In this document: positions 57,654-64,000 of the stretch, in pieces
How the letters are laid out: every line of letters starts with the position of its first letter
Position numbering within the stretch: position 1 is the first letter of the stretch
Assembly: GCA_012932865.1 (NCBI GenBank)
Contig: SAXG01000004.1
Location: forward strand, 1,302,001-1,366,000
DNA length: 64,000 nucleotides
Reading direction: 5' to 3'
Origin: Amylostereum areolatum
Lineage: Eukaryota; Basidiomycota; Agaricomycetes; Russulales; Stereaceae
The notes under the pieces: model-generated
Told to the model about the DNA's origin: nothing
Database searches by the model: none
The model's input: the letters and a program-made list of their open reading frames with translations, nothing else
Translations under genes and position numbers: made by a program

Positions 57654-57969
57654 TGTCACGGATCGCTCCATTTCTCTCTTCGTTTGCAGACCTTGTACAC
57701 GCGACACGTCATGGCACATGACCTTCCCTTGCATCACATGCTTCAACGACGTCATTGCCCGGACTTCCGAGCGGGGTTCCGCATCCTTATCTATGACATC
57801 ATTGCTCCGGACCTTCGTCCTCCGCCCCATGACTCCTTTCTTATTGTTCCCCCTGCTCGCACCACTATCGCATCGCATCGCACCATCGTACCCACTTGTA
57901 TATAAGGACAGTGTTTCTCTTCCCTCTTCCCTAGACTGTCCATCTCGTCATACGGTACTGTAGCGCACG
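57654..57969 (+). mobile_element. Larger part of a solo LTR (family C) inserted in the transposase exon
   Basis: It starts TGTCACGG and includes a TATATAAGG box at 57899. It is truncated at 57969 by another LTR; its other end is at 61221-61332. CCTTG at 57649-57653 is one copy of its target duplication. Bases 57965-57969 (GCACG) belong to the target duplication of the second element. Confidence 0.75.
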
Positions 57970-58427
57970 TGTCAGCAACGACTAGTGCGACAGCACCAAG
58001 TTACGACACAGCTGACTAGAAGATGAGGACGACAGAGGGGAGCCGATCAGACACGGCGACAGACGAGGGAAAGCAAGCAAAGTCGGTAGGATTGACTAGC
58101 TCGAGATAAGGAATATGTACAGCGAGAGCGAGCCTTATATACACAAGAGGAGAGAGACTTAGGTAAGCAACCAATACACGGCGATCAGTAAGCAGACCAA
58201 GTATAAGTAAGCAGTCGTATGTAAAAGAGCACAGCATGAGTCAGTATCGTACAGCATGAGTCAAGAGAAAGGAGTCAGACCCGGACCGAGATGAGTCACG
58301 TGGGTCCGGGCGGGATATAGATGAGCCGGGTCCGGGCCAAGGTGGAGCCGGCCCGGTGATAAGTCGATAAGTCCTAAAGCGTGTAACCGATGTAAAGTAA
58401 AAAGAAAATTATAGACCGTTCATGACA
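57970..58427 (-). repeat. LTR (family B), reverse orientation, inferred recombination point
   Basis: 458 bp, the reverse complement of 61333-61792 with few differences; ends TGTCA..TGACA. Its outer flank GCACG is the complement of the CGTGC that precedes the 61333 LTR. The inner flank CTAAG does not match, so this copy is probably a hybrid of two LTRs. Confidence 0.88.
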
Positions 58428-58619
58428 CTAAGTTCCTCTTCTCCGTCTTTCACCATCTCCTCTGCATCATCTCCCGTGCTTGAACGTGTTCTCGTGCGTG
58501 CAGTATAATCTGTCGACAACACTGGCCTCAGAAAAACCATTCGGCTTGGATCAAGTCTCTTCTTCTCGTTCTCGCCATTTCCCTGGAATCCGGATTTGGG
58601 TGCTCTCGCGGTCAGTGCG

Positions 58620-61220
58620 ATGCCGGCTGCTCGAAGAACGGACTGGCCAGAGGGTTGTATGTCATTTAATTAACGCAGTTTCTTTTCTCTGAACTAAGAC
58701 ACTTTTTCCAGGTGTAGAAGAGTCTCAAGACGGCAAATATACACGCTGTTTGGTCTGCACGCCTCATCACGGCGGTGAGCGGGAGTGGATTCTCCGAAAA
58801 AATATGACCAGCCATCTGTTGACGCAAGGGCATCAGAAACAACTCACCGTCCGTGATGCATCCAAGCGTGCGGAACTGGATCGACAGGCAACTATCCTAC
58901 GTGCTATGGCGGACACCGAAGCGGCGATCTCAGCGGACACTGCGCTTCCACCTCGCACGTCTTGGCATGATGTGGTCGCAGATTCCGGGCATCCAGATGC
59001 ATTCGAATACGAGGGGTCAGCGGTCTTCGACAACATATTGCGCAAGTACGAATTTGACCCCGCAGATTTTGTTATGCGGCTCGAGAAGGATGCGGCCGTC
59101 GAGCAAGTACGGCTCATGGACGCGATCTCGAACTTCGGCCTCTGGGATGCGACACAGGCTGCAGAACAGCTCGACCGTGCGGCGGGAGTGAATGTGGGCG
59201 ACGTTTTCGGGTTCATCGAGCGGAACGACGAAGGTGATGACACGCTCACCAATGTCCTGCAAAGCTTGAGTAAGCCCCCGGATCGAGTTATCGTGACGGC
59301 CGATTTCTGACACCCGGTCTTCAAGACATTGAAGATCACCTTGACGGAGATGACATCGTGGGTATGGCGTCAGGAGGGCAGTACCACCTCCCAAAAGATG
59401 ATGCCGAGTGGTTCCCATATGAATCGAAACTGGTGAGTGACAAGCAGCTACGAACGTAACTCCGTGTGCGTGCTAACATATTTCATCCCATAGATGTTTC
59501 TTCTCGATATTCTCGACAACTTGCCACGCATGAGGATCTCAAGCTCCCTCATGCGAGTTATATTATGGATTCTCAAGGAAAGCGGTGTCCGGAACGTCCC
59601 GTCGCTGTACCACTTACGACAAGTGCAAGCGAGCCTGCGACGATTCTCCGGTGTCCCTACGCACCAGTTCAAATCGGCTCATGGGAATGTGTACTATATG
59701 AACGACGTCCGTACTTTGGTGGCCAAGGTGTGTGCTCATAAACCTCTCGACGCTGCCGGCAGCCTCATCCGCAAGTAGGATTATTCAAATCCTCTCGTCT
59801 GTCCACACCTGCGATTCTATCCCGAGGTACCGGACGGCCCTGTCTCCGAAATCTGGCATGCCGAAAAGTGGCGCAAGGACATGGACTTGTCGATGCTAAC
59901 ACCTATGTATGCACGCGGGTACCGTCACTTTTACGTTAGCGAACTTGCTTCATTGAATATGGGCGAACTCGTCATGCCGATCCGGTGGGTCCTTGCAAAG
60001 GGCACCTTGCATGCTGACGCTTTCCGCGTGGCAATCGACACTGAGGTAATGTGTCGACTAAGCGTTTTCAAAGCAGCTCTGACCATTAGACAGTCTGGCA
60101 ATGCATTCGTATATAACGGCGGCGACGAGACTGTCTTTATAAGCGCAGAGGACCTGCAGATGAACTTCCTCGATCTCCGAGATACTGGCAACGTACCAAC
60201 ATTGACTTGTACGCTTTCCTCATATTCAATGTTGTGACATCACCGTCGACCTTCCTTGCATTCAACAGATCAAGACGGCGGTGCTGGTCCTCAAATGCCC
60301 AATCCGCTCCGAGTCCTCGCAGATGGAGATCCCCTGTACTCGAGCTTTGTTGATTTGTTCGGAGATGACGTCTCAGGAAACCGTTCGAAGTCATGGAACA
60401 AGCACTGGAACTCTTATTTCTCGCATCGCAACCTCCCACGATACCTTCTACAGCAGGAGTTCCATGTTCACTTCCTCTCCACCTCTCCAAACACATCTAT
60501 CACAGAGCAAATTGAGGCATTCAAGGACATGATTGAGTGAACTTGAATTGAGTTGTCCACCTTTGATTCCGGCTTACTGACCACGCATAGATCGACACAC
60601 ACGAAGCCCATTCGTGTACGCAATGCACTGAGCAAAGGAGACGCGCGTGTGCGTATCTTTCTGAACGCGGAGCCGTCCGACAATCCAATGCAGAGCGAAC
60701 TGACTGGCCATATGGGCGGCAAATCGAACTGCTTCTGTCGCAAGTGCAAGGTGGGCGGCACGCAAGCCGAGAAGGCTGAGGATGATCAGTATGATCATCT
60801 TTTCAAAGTATGTGTCGCATGCTCTCATACCTATCTTGATTGCATCGTTCAACCACATTCAATCTAGCCAGGAGAACCTCGTACGGCAGCAGAGACTCTA
60901 CATGAGGTTGTGCAGCAGGTCAGCAAAGCTTGCACAGGCATAGCTGCCCAAGTCGAGGAACGGCAAACCCGCACGGGAGTCAAGGACGGCTACACGCAAC
61001 GTTGGATCGTTGACCTCATCGCGCGTGCGCGGAACTTAAAAGCCGAGAGACCTGACTCGACCGTCGAAGAGATCCATGGCGAACTCATGCAGTGGGTCGG
61101 CGAGAACCAAACGAAGCTTTTCAATCCCAACCTTCGCATCAAAGGTGCAACTCCCACCGTATTTGTTCATCTCGCCGTCTAATGCTGCTAACTCGCATCC
61201 AGGGTTTGATCCCAGCAAGG
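58620..61220 (+). pseudogene. N-terminal half of a basidiomycete transposase, cut by LTR insertion
   Basis: ATG 58620 (MPAARRTDWPEG) is followed by a 55-bp intron (58657-58711) and a C2H2-like finger: RCLVCTPHHGG...MTSHLLTQGH. Next come [19 protein letters not shown] and [19 protein letters not shown]. After an intron whose acceptor is [102 protein letters not shown], the Cys cluster NCFCRKCKVGG and RTGVKDGYTQRWIVDLIARA. The last exon ends GFDPSK at the insertion (CAAGG 61216-61220). All seven introns I traced (55-65 bp) keep frame, so the copy was probably intact when hit. Confidence 0.85.
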
Positions 61221-61332
61221 TGTCAGAAACACAGTTTATGAGACCGATGGAACCGCCTAAGTCGCGACGATGGGAGGAGCAAGAGAGAACAGATGGATTT
61301 GAGAGTGTCAGGCCTAGGGTAGTGCAACGTGC
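61221..61332 (-). mobile_element. Smaller part of the family-C solo LTR
   Basis: It starts TGTCAG directly after the target duplication CAAGG (61216-61220) and ends with CGTGC (61328-61332), the target duplication of the family-B element. Together with 57654-57964 it makes an LTR of about 423 bp with TGTCA..TGACA ends. Confidence 0.75.
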
Positions 61333-61792
61333 TGTCATGAACGGTCTATAATTTTCTTTTTTTACTTTACATCGGTTACACGCTTTAGGACTTATTGGCT
61401 TATCACCGGTCCGGCTCCACTTTGGCCCGGACCCGGTTCATCTATATCCCACTCGGGCCCACGTGACTCATCTCGGCCCGGGTCTGACTCCTTTCCCTTG
61501 ACTCATGCTGTACAATACTGACTCATGCTGTGCTCTTTTACATACGACTGCTTACTTATACTAGGTCTGCTTACTGATCGCCGTGTATCGGTTGCTTACC
61601 TAAGTCTCTCTCCTCTTGTGTATATAAGGCTCGCTCTCGCTGTACATATCCCTTATCTCGAGCTAGTCAATTCTACCGACTTTGCTTGCTTTCCCTCGTC
61701 TGTCGCCGTGTCTGATCGGCTCCCCTCTGTCGTCCTCATCTTCTAGTCAGCTGTGTCGTAACTTGGTGCTGTCGCACTAGTCGTTGCTGACA
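61333..61792 (+). repeat. 5' LTR (family B, 460 bp) of the right-hand retrotransposon
   Basis: TGTCATGA...GTTGCTGACA. It has a TATATAAGG box at 61621 and a predicted transcript start at 61655 (35th base from the start of the box). The second copy is at 57970-58427. Confidence 0.9.
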
Positions 61793-61794
61793 TA

Positions 61795-61804
61795 AGCTCG
61801 AGAT
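61795..61804 (+). promoter_or_regulatory. Self-priming type primer-binding site, second element
   Basis: AGCTCGAGAT lies two nucleotides after the LTR end. It is the exact complement of ATCTCGAGCT at 61655-61664, the predicted 5' end of the transcript. Spacing and length (10 nt) are identical to those of the 10-20 kb element. Confidence 0.75.
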
Positions 61805-62263
61805 CTGTTTACTCTTGCACCACCCTACGACCGTCCCTACGTACTGTAGCGTAGTAGTAGTAGTACCCGTCTGGTACTGACCTTGTTCTTCCCCCGTGCC
61901 GCCCTAGACCGTTGCCCCCAGAGTACGCGACTCGTTACCCTGACATTGTGGTCGTGCGCACGTATACCGGTGCCGGCTTGACGTTTCCTCGAAACGTTAC
62001 ACCTACTCGAGACTCTCCAATACCAGGAGTTGAAAGCTCAGAGGTGACAGTAGAAGGTGCACCTTTGGTGTAGGAAACGAGTAAAAGCGGCGAAAGGAAA
62101 GCGGTTTAGGAAGTCTTTGGGCTCGTGTCCCCTAGACGAAGAGACAGCCAACAGGTCGAGAAGACTGAGGCAGACCGTCTTGCGATCTCATAACAGAACC
62201 ACCCTCCCTCGACAAAATCTTCTCTTGCCGCACAGAGTAACCATTTCGACTGGGGGCTCGTGC

Positions 62264-64000
62264 ATGGAAGATTGGCGCTCGCAAGTACAAGAATTCATCC
62301 CCATCAGCCACGACGCTATCATCTCCCTCATCAACGAATCTAAAGACCCTTGGGCCTGGCACAATTGGAAGGTCGCCCTCGGCGTAGAAGAACTTGAAGA
62401 CTCCATCATAGACATCCACTTCTATCGCCTCAAAATAAGCGAACAAGGAAACGGAAACCTCTACGTCTACTCCTGCCCATACGTCACCTACCGCTACAAA
62501 CTCGAGCAACCCCCAAAAACCTTCTACGCGCCCAACGAGAAAATACCAGTGGACACTCGACACACCCACCGCCTCCTTACACCAGGCAACACCCCCAGCC
62601 CCACACCAGAGCCAGAGGTCATCGACCTCACCCAGCCAGAGGTCATCGACCTCACCCACTTATAAACAATTCCCTCGTTCGGACTCAACGGCTCCAACTC
62701 CAGTTCTGACTCCGACACCGACGTTGAGGACGAAAACTGCTACATATATCCCCTCCCTCTAGGCTTCACTGAACGAGGAAACGACTTCTTTGTCCAACTC
62801 GGAGACACCACTGTCGAAGTCGCCTTCATAGCAACCCAAACAAGTGGCATCAGTTGGTACTTCGCCAACGAAAGCCAAGACGACCTCACTGAAGCCGACT
62901 TCAACCTCATCGCCGCCTCCGCCCTACCACCTGTCACCGACGAAGACTTCTCCGACCTCGACGAACCAATCATGGCTGCCCAGTGGATCCGCACCGACCC
63001 CCAACCCCCTCTCCCCGCCGAACTTGCCAACTGCACCGAAATCGGTGGAACATGGAACATCGTCATCGGCCAAACTGGCTCTCCCATCCAACACATGAAT
63101 AATGGCACCGACGATGCCTGGCTCATGGAAGTAAATGGCCAATGGGTCGCCATCCCTGCCGTGCTTGTTGCTGCCCTCAACCTGCCACCCCCCACCGTCA
63201 ACGTCACGGCCCCCCCCATCACCGTCAACCCCCCTGCGGTCACTGTTAGTGCCCCAGCCGCCGCCGCCGCCAGACCCCCCCGAAAGAAAGTCCACGCGAA
63301 AACTCCTGAAGGCTTCTCTGGGAAACGAGAGGACTTCAATGACTGGATGCGGTCGTGCGAGGAATACATGCGAGCCGCTGAGGATGACCTCGTGACAGAC
63401 AAGGACAAAGTCCTCTTCATTCTCACCTACATGACGGGGGAGGCAGCACGCACCTGGAAGGCCGAGTATGAGGATGCACACTTGGCCAATGGAGCCATGG
63501 TCGCCTGGGTGGACTTCCACAAAGCACTCAAAGGGGCCTTCACCGACGTCAATGAGCAGCACCGTGCCGCAGTCGAACTGGACGGGTTCAAACAGACGAA
63601 GGGTACCACTGCCCATGAATACTTCGCCAAGTTCGAGCAACTCGCAAGGAAGGCAGGATACTCCACGGCGCAGGACCCTATCCACCTCATGCAGCTGCTC
63701 AAACACAACGTCTACTATCGGACCATCGACTCCATCTACGACAGCGGTCACGTTCCTCAGAGATATGAGGACCTCAAAGAGCGCATCATCCTGATCGACG
63801 GTCTACGACAGGAGCGGGAGGACCTTAAGACCCAGCGCAGTGGACCCGCGCAGAACCAAAAATCCAAAGGACAAGGATCGACCAATGGGCAACAAGGGGG
63901 GCAGGTCCCATGGCGCCGCGATGGAACCGGCACGGTGCACGGTGGCAAAGGTCAGCCAATGGACGTCAACCGTGTCGACATCAAGGGGCGATGCTTCCGC
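62264..64000 (+). CDS. gag: Gag protein of the right-hand retrotransposon, partial, one in-frame stop
   Basis: From ATG 62264 (MEDWRSQVQEFIPISHDAII) the frame is open to 62662, meets one TAA (62663-62665), and continues open in the same frame to the window end. The upstream part ends in an 8-codon tandem duplication (PEVIDLTQ PEVIDLTH). The downstream part has an acidic Ser/Asp stretch, a Pro/Val-rich linker and a retrotransposon gag domain (EDFNDWMRSCEEYMRAAEDD, YMTGEAARTWKAEYED, FKQTKGTTAHEYFAKFEQLA, LKERIILIDGLRQEREDL). A Gly/Gln-rich linker then leads to GRCFR, presumably the first Cys of a zinc knuckle cut by the edge. The TAA may be a mutation, a readthrough stop, or the end of a separate small ORF. 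Confidence 0.75.

Larger units (their letters stand above)
55774..61220. mobile_element. Rearranged DNA transposon carrying the split transposase
   Basis: This span contains both transposase halves, in opposite orientations, with LTR copies between and beside them. Terminal inverted repeats of the DNA transposon itself were not identified. Confidence 0.55.
61333..64000 (+). mobile_element. LTR retrotransposon (Gypsy-type gag), cut by the window edge
   Basis: Elements in order: LTR, self-priming type primer site, leader, gag. Pol and the 3' LTR lie beyond 64000. It was inserted into the family-C LTR with target duplication CGTGC. Confidence 0.85.

Noticed and set aside
57970..61792. The 458/460-bp inverted repeats as terminal inverted repeats of the DNA transposon
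   Set aside because: They have TGTCA..TGACA ends, a TATA box, a primer site after one copy and gag behind it, so they are LTRs. The transposase also extends outside them.

Overview
The window is nuclear DNA of a filamentous basidiomycete, most likely an agaricomycete of the polypore type. Genes are cut by many short introns (about 50-70 bp, GT..AG, often with a CTGAC/CTAAC-like branch site). The families are typical of that group: an F-box protein, an oligopeptide-like 7-TM family, cytochromes P450, MFS carriers, a secreted GH3 beta-glucosidase, and chromodomain Ty3/Gypsy elements. No rRNA, tRNA or CRISPR array is supported. Exon joins given here were read by eye.

Layout. 1-10.6 kb is gene-poor: a decayed inverted-repeat element (1.7-3.3 kb), a small 3-exon membrane protein (3.9-4.5 kb) and an F-box gene (7.55-9.45 kb). 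10.67-20.37 kb is a complete, young Ty3/Gypsy chromovirus on the minus strand. It has 5-bp target duplications TCGAC, a gag/pol -1 frameshift heptamer, a self-priming type primer site, and extra ORFs between pol and the 3' LTR. It sits inside the RING domain gene whose two halves lie at 20.37-21.22 kb and 10.57-10.67 kb. 22.9-33.8 kb is a large inverted duplication (arms of about 1.9 kb). Its arms enclose a multi-exon basidiomycete gene of unknown function (25.1-28.8 kb) and a probable pseudokinase (29.8-30.7 kb).

34.5-53.7 kb is the gene-rich part: GH3 beta-glucosidase (with a 593-bp MITE close upstream), an ACS/Dal5-type MFS carrier, a 7-TM protein, a P450, a divergently transcribed MCT-type MFS carrier, a gene broken by a 327-bp MITE, and a second P450. 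Two P450s and two carriers within 14 kb look like a small catabolic, detoxification or secondary-metabolite neighbourhood.

55.8-64 kb is a transposon pile-up. A large basidiomycete transposase gene is split. Its N-terminal half is on + (58.6-61.2 kb) and its C-terminal half is on - (55.8-57.65 kb). Two target-site duplications (CAAGG and CGTGC) allow the history to be read: an LTR inserted in the transposase exon, a second LTR retrotransposon inserted into that LTR, then an inversion through LTR copies separated the halves. The second retrotransposon continues past the right edge. It also carries a self-priming site, with exactly the same geometry as the 10-20 kb element.
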